From Tenacibaculum mesophilum (lineage in GTDB: Bacteria; Bacteroidota; Bacteroidia; Flavobacteriales; Flavobacteriaceae), in contig NZ_CP032544.1 in assembly GCF_003867075.1 (NCBI RefSeq), forward strand, positions 1,106,001 through 1,170,000: DNA of 64,000 nucleotides. Direction: 5' to 3'. A model generated the notes under the pieces. That model did not search any database. It was not told where the DNA came from and saw only the letters and a list, made by a program, of their open reading frames with translations. Made by a program: the position numbers and the translations under genes. Positions within the stretch are counted from its first letter, which is position 1. Every line of letters begins with the position of its first letter. Positions 52,554 through 61,721 of this stretch are shown in pieces.

Positions 52554-53516
52554 TTATCTATTTAAAACTCTAGCTGCTTCTTTGGCAAAATAGGTTATGA
52601 TAATATCTGCTCCAGCTCTTTTCATAGAAAGTAAGCTCTCCATCATTACTTTTTCACCATCAATCCAACCTTTTTCGGCTGCTGCTTTTACCATTGAGTA
52701 TTCTCCACTTACATTATAGCAAGCAATAGGTCTATCAAAATTATTTTTTAAATCTCTTATGATATCTAAATACGATAGAGCTGGTTTTACCATTAAAATA
52801 TCTGCTCCTTCTTCATCATCAAAAGTTGCTTCACGTAAACCTTCATCTCTATTAGAAGGGTCCATTTGATACGTTCTTCTATCTCCAAACGACGGTGCTG
52901 AATCTACCGCTTCTCTGAAAGGTCCGTAAAATCCTGATGCGTATTTTACAGAATATCCCATGATTGGTAAGTTCGCAAAACCTGTATTATCTAACGACTC
53001 ACGCATCATAGCTATAGCACCGTCCATCATTCCTGATGGTGCTACCATATCTGCTCCAGCTTTCGCATGTGATACGGTTTGTTTTGCTAAGTTAACTAGA
53101 GTTGCATCGTTATCTACATCATTATCGTGTATAACTCCACAATGACCATGACTTGTATATTCACAAAAACATACATCAGTAATTACATATAAACTTGGGT
53201 AATTCTTTTTTATGAATCGGATAGCTTGTTGCATAATTCCGTTATCATTCCAAGTTTCAGTCCCTTCATCATCTTTTTTAGATGGAATACCGAATAACAA
53301 TACTGCTGGAATTTTTAAAGCTACAACTTCATCTAATTCTTTAGAAATAGTATCTAATGAATAACGATTGATTCCTGGCATTGATGGAATTTCGGTTTCA
53401 ATGCCTGTTCCTTCTTCAATAAATAATGGGTATACAAAATCATCTACCGAAAGCTTATTTTCTCTAACTAATCGACGGATGTTTTCTGTTTTTCTTAGTC
53501 TTCGTGTTCTAAACAT
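52554..53516 (-). CDS. hemB: Delta-aminolevulinic acid dehydratase (porphobilinogen synthase)
   Basis: 320 aa. It condenses two aminolevulinates to porphobilinogen. Metal-site segment [15 protein letters not shown] has three Cys of the zinc type rather than the Asp type. The Schiff-base Lys lies in [12 protein letters not shown]; the second active-site Lys in [15 protein letters not shown]. Complete. Begins 19 bases after the TPR gene. Confidence 0.97.
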   Translation of the reverse strand: MFRTRRLRKTENIRRLVRENKLSVDDFVYPLFIEEGTGIETEIPSMPGINRYSLDTISKELDEVVALKIPAVLLFGIPSKKDDEGTETWNDNGIMQQAIRFIKKNYPSLYVITDVCFCEYTSHGHCGVIHDNDVDNDATLVNLAKQTVSHAKAGADMVAPSGMMDGAIAMMRESLDNTGFANLPIMGYSVKYASGFYGPFREAVDSAPSFGDRRTYQMDPSNRDEGLREATFDDEEGADILMVKPALSYLDIIRDLKNNFDRPIACYNVSGEYSMVKAAAEKGWIDGEKVMMESLLSMKRAGADIIITYFAKEAARVLNR

Positions 53517-53535
53517 TAATTTTCTTTTTAAAAGT

Positions 53536-54363
53536 TTAAGGGGTAAATCTTTTACTTTTATTAATTTCTTCTTCTATTTGAGACAAATACACCTTATCAT
53601 AGTGATGAGTGTATGGATCATTTAATAAATATCCTTCTTCAAATAACTTCTTTGCTTCTAATATTATTTCTTTATACTTATTGAGGTTATTCTTTTTTTT
53701 ATAACACATTGCTATGTAGTACCTATTATCTGCTAAATTATTATTCTCCTTTTGCTTCATAAGGTTACTTAAAGCTCTATTATAATTTCCTTTTTCGAAA
53801 TACAAAACTCCTAGATGAAAATAGTTGTACAGATCAGGTTCTTCGTTATTATCTTTTAAATAATCCTCTATTATTTTAATTGCCTTATCTTTTTTTCCAA
53901 CTGCTTTATAACAAATTGCTTTTGCTATTCGTAAATGATAGTCTCCATTTTGACAGTAACCTATATCATCTTTTATAATTTTTTCATATTGTTCTATATC
54001 TTTTATAGCTCCTTTATAATCTCTAAAAAATTGATATCTACACCATCCTCTATAACCTAAATGCATTTTAGGATTTAATTCTACAGCCTTGTCAATTAAT
54101 GGTTTCCATGATAAAAAATCTCCACTTTTTAAATATGCAATTGACTTAGCCCAATAAGCTTTATCATAAGTAGAATCTATCTGTATGGCTTCATCTAATA
54201 ATTCTTGATACTCTTTGGTGAACTGATAAAATTGATAGGCTTCTTTTTGTTTTTTACAAGCCTCATATTTTTTAATCTCCCCTTCCCATTTGTATGCATT
54301 GCAGTTTTGAGTAAAAGCATTACTCGCAAAAAAACTTAACAAACATATTATAATAGATCTCAT
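53536..54363 (-). CDS. Exported TPR protein inside the heme operon
   Basis: 275 aa. Signal peptide 1-18 (ASNAFTQ). Four or more TPR units from about 45 to 260 ([59 protein letters not shown]). Cys-rich for a TPR protein (EACKKQK, NCNAYK, GYCQNG). Overlaps the preceding lipoprotein gene by four bases (ATGA) and is followed by hemB after 19. No role in heme synthesis is known for such a protein; it could simply share the promoter. Confidence 0.85.
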   Translation of the reverse strand: MRSIIICLLSFFASNAFTQNCNAYKWEGEIKKYEACKKQKEAYQFYQFTKEYQELLDEAIQIDSTYDKAYWAKSIAYLKSGDFLSWKPLIDKAVELNPKMHLGYRGWCRYQFFRDYKGAIKDIEQYEKIIKDDIGYCQNGDYHLRIAKAICYKAVGKKDKAIKIIEDYLKDNNEEPDLYNYFHLGVLYFEKGNYNRALSNLMKQKENNNLADNRYYIAMCYKKKNNLNKYKEIILEAKKLFEEGYLLNDPYTHHYDKVYLSQIEEEINKSKRFTP

Positions 54364-54869
54364 GGTAAAATTTCAATAAGGTTTCCTTTTTCAATTTTAA
54401 ATATCAAGTATTGATAATAATCTATTTCTCTATCTCGACCATCTTGTTTTGTTTTCCAGCCATTTAAGCTTTGAGTTAACATCAATAGCTGATTAGTGAT
54501 TCTATTATCAAAAGTAAATTGTTCGTAGTTATTATTCATTTGTATAACTCTAAACCTGCCTGTTTCTCCTTTACAGTTAACAATGAAACGAATCCTTATC
54601 AATCCGCTTTCATCCACTTTTATATGAGTATACTTTTTTTTAAATAAATTTTCTATTTCTCTTTTACTTCCTTTATACTCTAAACCTTTGCCATTATTGA
54701 AGTATTGAAATATTTTATCATTTCCGTTGCATGGAATAAAACTTGGACTGTCTAACTTTACATCATAACCAATATCTCCTATTTGACGTGGATATATAAG
54801 TTTTTCTGTCTTTTTATTTTTACAGCTAAAAAGAAACAAAAAACACATAAAATAAAACATTCCCTTCAT
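54360..54869 (-). CDS. Lipoprotein with TonB-C-like domain inside the heme operon
   Basis: 169 aa. Lipobox FLFSC (Cys16). Residues about 85-120 (ESGLIRIRFIVNCKGETGRF, RVIQ) resemble the C-terminal beta-strand pattern of TonB-like energy transducers, where similar IRVRFVV segments occur, but there is no membrane anchor or Pro-rich spacer. Two bases after hemCD and four-base overlap with the TPR gene. Function unknown. Confidence 0.8.
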   Translation of the reverse strand: MKGMFYFMCFLFLFSCKNKKTEKLIYPRQIGDIGYDVKLDSPSFIPCNGNDKIFQYFNNGKGLEYKGSKREIENLFKKKYTHIKVDESGLIRIRFIVNCKGETGRFRVIQMNNNYEQFTFDNRITNQLLMLTQSLNGWKTKQDGRDREIDYYQYLIFKIEKGNLIEILP

Positions 54870-54871
54870 TT

Positions 54872-56458
54872 CTATTCCTTTACAAAATGTAAATTAACCA
54901 ACTCCAAAACGCTTTCTACTGTTGGTAATTTTGCTATTTGTACTTCTTTAAAATGTTTTTTTGCTTCGTTAGCAGTACTATCTCCAATACAAAAGGCTAT
55001 TTTATCTGCAGTATTTTTTTCCATGTAACTCTCTACTGTTGATGGGCTATAAAACAACACTCCATTTACCTTTTCATTAACTTTTGCTGGACTATACGTT
55101 GTTTTATAAGCTTCTACTTCATTTACAGTAATGCCCTTTGCTTTTAAGATAAGTGGTAAAGTATCTAAACGTACATTACTACAAAAATAAGTTACCTCCT
55201 GCCCTTTTAATTCTTTTGATAGATAATCAGAAAGTTTCTTAGCATTTCTTTCTGAGTGTGTTACTTTTCCTATACGTTGTTCAATTAACTTTTTGGTTCT
55301 TCTACCAACACAATAAATATTTTTAAATTGTAATTCATCTGAAGTAAATGAGTTTAGTAATGCTTCTACTCCGTTTTTACTAGTAATAATTACATTTTCT
55401 ATTTCTTCCTTAACTACTTTAGGAGCAATTCTATTAAAACGAATTTTAATAAAATCACTATCCTGAACATTCATGCTTGTTGGTAATAGTTTTTTTTGTG
55501 CTTCTGATAGTTTTTTTGTCGAATAGATTGAAAACTGTTTTTCAATTCCTTCGTCTTCCATCATAATTAGCTTCCCTCCTTTATCTATCACGTAATTCGC
55601 ACAATCTTTTGCTATATATTTATGTTTTCCTACTTTTACTTTCTTGCTAACTTCAATTTTCTTTTTACCATCTCTACTTAGTAAAACTCCTTTAAAGTTA
55701 ATTTCTTCTTCTTTCTCATTTATAAAAGCTAATGCACCAATAGGTGCTGTACACCCTCCTTCTAAACGATTTAAAAACTCACGCTCTATACCTGTACAAA
55801 TTTCAGTGTCTTTATCATTTAGGTTAGCACAAATTTCTTTTATTTCTTGATTTTCATCTAAAGCTGTAACCATTATAGCTCCTTGTGCTGGTGCAGGAAT
55901 CATCCAAGACAAATTAACAGCTCCTTTAGGTCTTAAACCTACACGTTCCAATCCTGCTGCTGCAAAAATAGCACCGTTCCAGTCATTACTTTCTAACTTT
56001 TGCAAGCGTGTATTTACATTTCCACGTAAACCCTCTACCTTGTGAGTTGGATAACGATTTAACCATTGGGCTTTTCTACGTAAACTACCTGTAGCAACTA
56101 CTCCGTTGGGTTGCGCCATAAACTCTTCATTGTCCTTTAACAACAATATATCGTTATAATTAGCACGTTTTAAAACAGCTGCTTGTATAATACCTTCTGG
56201 CAATACTGTAGGAACATCTTTCATAGAATGTACTGCAATATCAATGTCGTCATTCAACATAGCGATATCTAAATTTTTAGTAAAAATCCCTGTAATTCCT
56301 AATTCATAAAGGGGTTTATCTAAAACTAAATCACCCGTTGCTTTAACGGGGATTAATTGAGTTTGATGGCCTAATTCTTCTAAAAGTTTTTGAACTTTTC
56401 TTGCTTGCCACATAGCCAATTGGCTATCGCGGGTACCTATTCTAATTATCTTCTGCAT
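54872..56458 (-). CDS. hemCD: Fused hydroxymethylbilane synthase and uroporphyrinogen-III synthase
   Basis: 528 aa, the sum of two enzymes. Residues 1 to about 305 are HemC: RIGTRDSQLAMWQA, DIAVHSMKDVPT, GLRGNVNTRL, and the cofactor Cys236 in LEGGCTAPIG that carries the dipyrromethane. Residues about 315-528 are HemD (IENVIITSKNGVEALL, NIYCVGRRTKKL, GVLFYSPSTVESYM, AFCIGDSTANEAKK), the low-identity but recognisable cosynthase. The fusion makes uroporphyrinogen III from porphobilinogen in one polypeptide. Overlaps hemA by 17 bases. Confidence 0.95.
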   Translation of the reverse strand: MQKIIRIGTRDSQLAMWQARKVQKLLEELGHQTQLIPVKATGDLVLDKPLYELGITGIFTKNLDIAMLNDDIDIAVHSMKDVPTVLPEGIIQAAVLKRANYNDILLLKDNEEFMAQPNGVVATGSLRRKAQWLNRYPTHKVEGLRGNVNTRLQKLESNDWNGAIFAAAGLERVGLRPKGAVNLSWMIPAPAQGAIMVTALDENQEIKEICANLNDKDTEICTGIEREFLNRLEGGCTAPIGALAFINEKEEEINFKGVLLSRDGKKKIEVSKKVKVGKHKYIAKDCANYVIDKGGKLIMMEDEGIEKQFSIYSTKKLSEAQKKLLPTSMNVQDSDFIKIRFNRIAPKVVKEEIENVIITSKNGVEALLNSFTSDELQFKNIYCVGRRTKKLIEQRIGKVTHSERNAKKLSDYLSKELKGQEVTYFCSNVRLDTLPLILKAKGITVNEVEAYKTTYSPAKVNEKVNGVLFYSPSTVESYMEKNTADKIAFCIGDSTANEAKKHFKEVQIAKLPTVESVLELVNLHFVKE

Positions 56459-57713
56459 GGATGGTTTCTAAATTTGCTCCAAACACTTTAGCCATTACTT
56501 CAATACTTGTATTTACCGAAGTTTCTTCGTCTTTTAAGTGTTTAACAAACTGTGTGGTTATTTTTTGAATAAATCTTGATGTTAATATTTCTGCCTGTTC
56601 TTCATCAAAATTTTTAATTTTCTTCTTATGGAAGGCTATTTCTCCTTGTTGAATATTTTGTAATGATTCTTTTAAAGCAGTAATTGCTGGCGTAAATCTT
56701 CTATGATTTAACCATTCTTGAAATTCTTGGTTATGAGTTTCAATAATCGCCTCTGCTAATGGTACTTCTTGTTGGCGTATTGCTAATGTTTCATCAGTTA
56801 TTTTGGAAAGATCATCTATATTTACCATTGTTACATTCTCTAAACCTGCCACTTCTTTTGACACATTTGCTGGCATTGATAAATCTAAAATCAACAATTC
56901 CTTATCTGTTGAAACATGTTCTTTTGTAACCGTAGGAAAACTTGCTCCTGTAGAAACAATTAGAACATCACTATTTGAAACCTCCTTTGCTAAATTTGCA
57001 TATGACGCTTTTCTAATAGAATTATGTTCTTTTACAAATGCTGAAGTCTTTTCTTCAGTTCTATTAATTAAACTTACCGATTTATTTTGTGTGTATTCTG
57101 CTAGGTTTTTACAGGTATGTTTTCCCATTTTACCTAATCCAAATACTAAAATATTTTTCGAGTTGTAATCTGGTAAATTATTAATTAAGTATTGAACAGC
57201 TGCATATGATACTGAAGTGGTACCTGAACTTAACTTAGTTTCATTTTTAACTCGCTTGCTTGCTTGCATTACATGGTTCAACAAACGCTCAAAATAAGCA
57301 TTTGTAGTTCCTACTTCTTTAGCTTGTTTAAATGCCTGACGCAACTGCCCTACTATTTCGTAGTCACCTAAAATTTGGCTATCTAACCCTGTTCCCATTC
57401 TAAAAAGGTGGTTAATAGCCTCTTTGTTTTTGTATACGTTTGATACGTTTGCAAATTCTTCTACCGAACCATTTGAGTATTTACACAACATGCTTATTAA
57501 CTGAAAAGGATGTTCTGCAAAACCACAAATTTCTGTTCTATTACAAGTAGACAACACAAAAATTCCGTCTATACCTCTTTGCTTGGCTTCTTCTAAAAGT
57601 TGTATTTGATTTTCTTTAGAAATACTAAATTTCCCCCTAATCAAAGCATCAGCCTTTTTATAACTAACGCCTATATTGTATAAATTATTATGATGTTTGT
57701 TTTCTACTATCAT
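56442..57713 (-). CDS. hemA: Glutamyl-tRNA reductase
   Basis: 423 aa from ATG 57713; an in-frame TTG at 57740 overlaps a -7 element and is not preferred. It reduces glutamyl-tRNA(Glu) to glutamate-1-semialdehyde with NADPH. Visible: catalytic Cys in LSTCNRTEICGF, substrate-site EGDYEIVGQ-type region (SQILGDYEIVGQLRQAFKQA), the Rossmann loop FGLGKMGKHTCKNL, and the C-terminal dimerisation helix with RHLKDE-type end. First gene of the heme operon; divergent from an AraC gene. Confidence 0.96.
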   Translation of the reverse strand: MIVENKHHNNLYNIGVSYKKADALIRGKFSISKENQIQLLEEAKQRGIDGIFVLSTCNRTEICGFAEHPFQLISMLCKYSNGSVEEFANVSNVYKNKEAINHLFRMGTGLDSQILGDYEIVGQLRQAFKQAKEVGTTNAYFERLLNHVMQASKRVKNETKLSSGTTSVSYAAVQYLINNLPDYNSKNILVFGLGKMGKHTCKNLAEYTQNKSVSLINRTEEKTSAFVKEHNSIRKASYANLAKEVSNSDVLIVSTGASFPTVTKEHVSTDKELLILDLSMPANVSKEVAGLENVTMVNIDDLSKITDETLAIRQQEVPLAEAIIETHNQEFQEWLNHRRFTPAITALKESLQNIQQGEIAFHKKKIKNFDEEQAEILTSRFIQKITTQFVKHLKDEETSVNTSIEVMAKVFGANLETIHAEDN

Positions 57714-57924
57714 TGAGTCTTCTTCAAAAAAGTCGGTCAAAAATATAAATATTGAACAAAAAAAAGTATCGCTAAAAGAACTTTTAATGTCGCTATTTGT
57801 TTTTTCACTTAAAAACCCCCTAAAAACTTCTTTAAAAGTGTATTTTTGTAGTAAAATAGACTAGGGAAAACATTTTATTTTAGAACCATTCTAAATAACA
57901 AGTTTTACGTAAACCACTAAATTC
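57714..57924. promoter_or_regulatory. Divergent hemA / araC-type promoter region
   Basis: A 211-base gap. Minus-strand -7 TATTTTTG at 57745-57738 for hemA (start near 57731) and plus-strand -7 TATTTTTG at 57841-57848 for the AraC gene (start near 57855, leader of about 70 nt). No strong TTG at either -33. Confidence 0.5.
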
Positions 57925-58809
57925 ATGTCAAAAAACATCGCAGAAAGTACATTTAGAGAAATTTCTATAGAAAAAGGTTTTTTTGTCCTAAAATTTCAAA
58001 ACAATTCTGACCAAACGGAGTTTTTTAAAAGAGATATAGACAACTCATACATACAACTACACTACTGTGTTAAAGGTAATTGTAAGTTTAACTTCAATAA
58101 CAATAGTTATACTTTTAATGTTTTAGACAAACATTCAATTTTCCTATATAACCCACAACAAGATTTACCTATCAATTTAGAAATACTACCTAAAACCTCT
58201 TTGGTTTCAGTTTTAATTTCTATTGAAAAGTTTCACGCTCTTTTCTCTAAAGAAGCTAGTTATATACCTTTTTTAAGTGAAAATAATAAAAATAAAAAAT
58301 ATTACGACAACGCAGAAATAAGTGCTAATGTTTTATTCGTACTTCAACAAATTTTAACAGCGAAAAACCAAAGCTCTATGAAAGACCTTTATATAAAAGG
58401 AAAAACATACGAGCTATTGAGTTTACATTTTGACAGCGGTGAAAACACCAACGAAGAATATTGTCCTTTTTTGGTGGATGATCGTGAAGTTTTAAAAATA
58501 AGAAAAGCAAAAGATATAATCATTGCTAGAATGAGTGAGCCTCCTAGTTTACAAGATTTATCTAACGAAGTAGGTTTAAACTTAAAAAAATTAAAAGAAG
58601 GATTCAAACAAATTTATGGAGATACTGTATACAGCTTTTTGTTTGACTATAAAATGGATCATGCTAGAAAACTATTAGAAAGTAACCAATATAATGTTAA
58701 CGAAGTTGGTTTACAGGTTGGTTATAGTACTTCTAGTCATTTTATTGCTGCTTTTAAAAAAAAGTTTGGCACTACCCCTAAACAATATGTAATGAGTTTA
58801 CAACAGTAG
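57925..58809 (+). CDS. AraC-family regulator divergent from hemA
   Basis: 294 aa. N-terminal cupin-like domain about 30-110 (LHYCVKGNCKFNFNNNSYTF), C-terminal double HTH about 190-290 with PSLQDLSNEVGLNLKKLKEG and NVNEVGLQVGYSTSSHFIAA. Divergent from the hemA operon and in line with trmH-like, hemH and hemJ genes, so a regulator of heme synthesis is the natural guess. The cupin domain with Cys at YCVKGNC could sense heme or iron; this is inference. Confidence 0.88.
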   Translation: MSKNIAESTFREISIEKGFFVLKFQNNSDQTEFFKRDIDNSYIQLHYCVKGNCKFNFNNNSYTFNVLDKHSIFLYNPQQDLPINLEILPKTSLVSVLISIEKFHALFSKEASYIPFLSENNKNKKYYDNAEISANVLFVLQQILTAKNQSSMKDLYIKGKTYELLSLHFDSGENTNEEYCPFLVDDREVLKIRKAKDIIIARMSEPPSLQDLSNEVGLNLKKLKEGFKQIYGDTVYSFLFDYKMDHARKLLESNQYNVNEVGLQVGYSTSSHFIAAFKKKFGTTPKQYVMSLQQ

Positions 58810-58840
58810 AAAAAAATTAAAAACTCATAATCTTAATAAA

Positions 58841-59356
58841 ATGAAACAACTTACTCATTACGATATAGAAAATAACCAACAAGAATTTCCTATAACCATT
58901 GTTTGTGATACTATCCGTACTCCTGAAAATATAGGAATGTGTTTTCGAATTTCAGAAAGTTTTGGCGTATCTAAAATATATTTACACGAAAGCTCTCCTT
59001 CTGTAGATAATAGAATTGTAAAAAAAACTGCTCGAAATACAATTCAACAAATATCACATAATACGTATAACAATTTCGAACAACTTATCCATCAATTAAA
59101 AGAAGAAGGAAACACTATTATTGGAATTGAAATTACCGATGAAAGCATAGATATTAGCGATTACGATTTCTGTACACATTCTAAAATTGTATTACTTTTG
59201 GGTAGCGAAAGAAACGGTATAGAAAACATAAATTTAGTAGACGCAACAGTTGCGATACCAATGTACGGAAGAAATTCTAGCATGAATGTAATTCACAGTT
59301 TAGCTATCGCATTATACGAAACAACAAATCAGTTAAAAGAAAAGAACTTGAAATAG
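58841..59356 (+). CDS. SpoU/TrmH-type RNA methyltransferase
   Basis: 171 aa, only the SPOUT domain. Motif 1 IRTPENIGMCFRISESFG (about 28-45), motif 2 LLLGSERNGI, motif 3 IPMYGRNSSMNVIHSLAIAL. Adds a 2'-O-methyl group to tRNA or rRNA ribose. Two bases before hemH, 31 after the AraC gene; presumably co-transcribed. Target not determinable. Confidence 0.9.
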   Translation: MKQLTHYDIENNQQEFPITIVCDTIRTPENIGMCFRISESFGVSKIYLHESSPSVDNRIVKKTARNTIQQISHNTYNNFEQLIHQLKEEGNTIIGIEITDESIDISDYDFCTHSKIVLLLGSERNGIENINLVDATVAIPMYGRNSSMNVIHSLAIALYETTNQLKEKNLK

Positions 59357-59357
59357 T

Positions 59358-60395
59358 ATGAAAGGAGTTTTATTAGTAAACCTTGGCTCACCAGAAAGCA
59401 CAAACCCTAAAGACGTAAAAAAATACTTAGGAGAATTTTTAATGGACGAACGTGTTATTGACGTTCCTTACTGGCTAAGAACATTTATTGTTAAAGGTAT
59501 TATTTTAAATACTCGTCCTAAAAAATCGGCAGAAGCCTATCAAAAAATTTGGTGGGAAGAAGGTTCTCCTTTAATCGTTTTATCTGAACGTTTACAAAAC
59601 AAGGTACAAGCAAAAACAGAACTACCTGTTGCTTTGGCAATGCGTTATGGAAATCCTTCAATTAAAAATGGATTACAAGAACTACATGATAAAGGTGTTA
59701 CAGAAGTACTTTTAGTTCCGTTATACCCTCAATTTGCCATGGCAACTACTGAAACTATTTTGGTATTAGCTGAAGAGTTAAGAAAAGAACTCTTTCCTAA
59801 CATGAAAATTACCGATGTACCTGCTTTTTACAACAAACCAGAATACATCAAAGCACTATCTAATAGTATAAAGGATTATTTATCTGATAAAGATTACGAC
59901 CATATTTTATTCTCTTATCATGGAGTTCCAGAGCGTCACATCAGAAAATCTGACATTACAAAATCGCACTGTAACCCTCTCCCAGGAAACTTAAGTTGCT
60001 GTAATACATCTTCTGAAGCTCATAAGTATTGCTACCGCCACCAATGTTATCAAACTACTAAAAATGTGATTTCTGAATTAGGTTTAGACGAAAATAAAGT
60101 ATCAACTTCATTTCAATCTCGTTTAGGAGTAGATCCTTGGTTACAACCGTATACCGACAGAACTATTGTAAATAAAGCAGAAAAAGATGGCATTAAAAAA
60201 TTAGCTATTGTAACTCCTGCTTTTGTATCTGACTGTTTAGAAACGTTGGAAGAAATAGCTATGGAAGGAAAACACGAGTTTTTAGAAGCTGGTGGTGAAG
60301 AGTTCTACACCGTTCCTTGTATTAATGATAATGATGAATGGGTAGATGTTTTAGCTGGATGGATTAATGAATTTCAGTTAACAACAAACAATTAA
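59358..60395 (+). CDS. hemH: Ferrochelatase
   Basis: 345 aa. It inserts Fe2+ into protoporphyrin IX. N-terminal VNLGSPES, PLYPQFAMATTE, catalytic His188 in FSYHGVPERHI and Glu in SDCLETLEEI. Between residues 205 and 230 there are five Cys (205, 214, 215, 225, 230) in a short segment, HCNPLPGNLSCC and KYCYRHQC. Some bacterial ferrochelatases carry a 2Fe-2S cluster at a Cys-rich stretch in this area; here it is a possibility. Followed by a REP-like repeat and hemJ. Confidence 0.96.
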   Translation: MKGVLLVNLGSPESTNPKDVKKYLGEFLMDERVIDVPYWLRTFIVKGIILNTRPKKSAEAYQKIWWEEGSPLIVLSERLQNKVQAKTELPVALAMRYGNPSIKNGLQELHDKGVTEVLLVPLYPQFAMATTETILVLAEELRKELFPNMKITDVPAFYNKPEYIKALSNSIKDYLSDKDYDHILFSYHGVPERHIRKSDITKSHCNPLPGNLSCCNTSSEAHKYCYRHQCYQTTKNVISELGLDENKVSTSFQSRLGVDPWLQPYTDRTIVNKAEKDGIKKLAIVTPAFVSDCLETLEEIAMEGKHEFLEAGGEEFYTVPCINDNDEWVDVLAGWINEFQLTTNN

Positions 60396-60396
60396 C

Positions 60397-60467
60397 AGAT
60401 TACCACGCTTCGCCGGCAATGACACTAAAAATTGTCATTATGAAGAGTGATAACGACGTGATAATCT
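60397..60467. repeat. REP-like imperfect palindrome
   Basis: AGATTACCACG (60397-60407) pairs with CGTGATAATCT (60457-60467), and inside it AATGACA (60418-60424) with TGTCATT (60433-60439). The words AGATTaCCACGCTTCGCC, AATGACA and GTCATTatGA are degenerate forms of the GTCATTGCGA/AATCTC repeat common between genes in Bacteroidota. It lies between hemH and hemJ. Confidence 0.65.
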
Positions 60468-60532
60468 CTTTCAAGTTATCAGTTAACAAAATTAAAAACT
60501 TGTAACTTTACAACTTTCAAACATTAAAACTC

Positions 60533-61117
60533 ATGGATTTTCTATACGTAAAAGCATTACACATTATATTTGTAGTAACTTGGTTTGCAGGATTATTTTA
60601 CATAGGTCGTCTGTTTATTTACCATGTAGAAGCTGAAAAAAAAGACGAACCAGCCAAGTCTATATTACAAACCCAATACAAGTTAATGTCTAAACGTTTA
60701 TGGTATATCATTACTTGGCCTTCTCTATTTTTAGCGAGTTTTTTTGCTTTTTGGATGCTATATAAAAATCCTTATTATTTAAAAATGCCGTGGATGCATG
60801 TAAAATTAGCCTTTGTATTAGCGCTGTATTTTTACCACGGATTTTGTCACAAAATTTACAAAGAACTACAACGTGATGAGATTAAATACTCACCTAATAA
60901 GCTTCGCATGTTTAATGAAATTCCAACTGTAATTTTATTCGCTGTTGTATTTTTAGTCGTTTTAAAAAGTGCTATTAACTGGATCTGGGGTGTGGTAGGA
61001 ATTATTCTATTTGGAATATTATTAATGATTGGTATTCGTTATTATAAAAAAGTAAGAGCTAAAAAATCGTGGGATAAATACGAACAAGAGTTAATTGAAG
61101 AAGATGATAAAAGTTAA
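60533..61117 (+). CDS. hemJ: Protoporphyrinogen oxidase HemJ
   Basis: 194 aa, four to five membrane helices, UPF0093/HemJ family. Family signs: KALHIIFVVTWFAGLFYIGR at the N-terminus (with the conserved His), WYIITWPSLFLASFFAFW, MPWMHVKLAFVLALYFYHGF (His and Lys) and KLRMFNEIPTVILF. It oxidises protoporphyrinogen IX to protoporphyrin IX in the membrane, supplying HemH. No hemG or hemY is in the window, so HemJ fills that step. Confidence 0.93.
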   Translation: MDFLYVKALHIIFVVTWFAGLFYIGRLFIYHVEAEKKDEPAKSILQTQYKLMSKRLWYIITWPSLFLASFFAFWMLYKNPYYLKMPWMHVKLAFVLALYFYHGFCHKIYKELQRDEIKYSPNKLRMFNEIPTVILFAVVFLVVLKSAINWIWGVVGIILFGILLMIGIRYYKKVRAKKSWDKYEQELIEEDDKS

Positions 61118-61150
61118 AATCATGAACCTTAGAAAACATTAATACTTAAA

Positions 61151-61183
61151 AAAACAGCTTTGGAGTTCCAAAGCTGTTTTTTT
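61151..61183 (+). terminator. Terminator of the hemH-hemJ unit
   Basis: AAAACAGCTTTGG and CCAAAGCTGTTTT, 13 bp with a 4-base loop, then T. Confidence 0.9.
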
Positions 61184-61294
61184 CTACGTTTTGTTATAAT
61201 TTCTAAAAACCAAAATTACTATTTATATCTTTTTTTACACAATTAACTTTACTACTTTCGTCTACTATTATAAACTCTTAAATTACACTAAGCT

Positions 61295-61684
61295 GTGAAA
61301 AGATTTATTACACTATCAATTTTAACAGCAAGCCTACTTTCTTGTTCTTCAAACGAGAATACTCCTTTGAGTGATGATATTATTATTGGAAAATGGCAAT
61401 TAATCCGTCAGTATGGTGATGACGCTGATGATTGCACAAAAAAATCAACAATAACCTTTGAAAATGATTTTGATTTAATAATTAACACTTACCTTTCTTT
61501 AACAGATGATGAATGTGTAAGCACTGGCACAACTATAGGTAATTGGAACAAAAAAAGCGAAAACCTATATACTTTAGAAAAACAAGGGGTATCCATAGAT
61601 ACCTCAATTAGATTTGAAGACAACAATAATACTTTAATTTTTCTAGAATCGGGCGAAGAAGAACTAGCTTACAGGAGAAAATAA
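61295..61684 (+). CDS. Lipocalin-like lipoprotein
   Basis: 129 aa, GTG start (no nearby ATG gives the signal). Lipobox SLLSC (Cys17). The mature part IIGKWQLIRQYGDDADDCTK, STITFENDF, GNWNKKSENLYTLE and the ending EEELAYRRK is the short beta-barrel pattern of the lipocalin-like family frequent in Flavobacteria. Single gene between terminators. Function unknown. Confidence 0.82.
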   Translation: MKRFITLSILTASLLSCSSNENTPLSDDIIIGKWQLIRQYGDDADDCTKKSTITFENDFDLIINTYLSLTDDECVSTGTTIGNWNKKSENLYTLEKQGVSIDTSIRFEDNNNTLIFLESGEEELAYRRK

Positions 61685-61692
61685 TTAGCTTA

Positions 61693-61720
61693 AAAAGCGG
61701 AGTTCGAAAACTTCGCTTTT
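61693..61720. terminator. Bidirectional terminator, lipoprotein / recR
   Basis: AAAAGCGGAGTT and AACTTCGCTTTT, 12 bp (one G-U), 4-base loop. Confidence 0.8.
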
Positions 61721-61721
61721 T

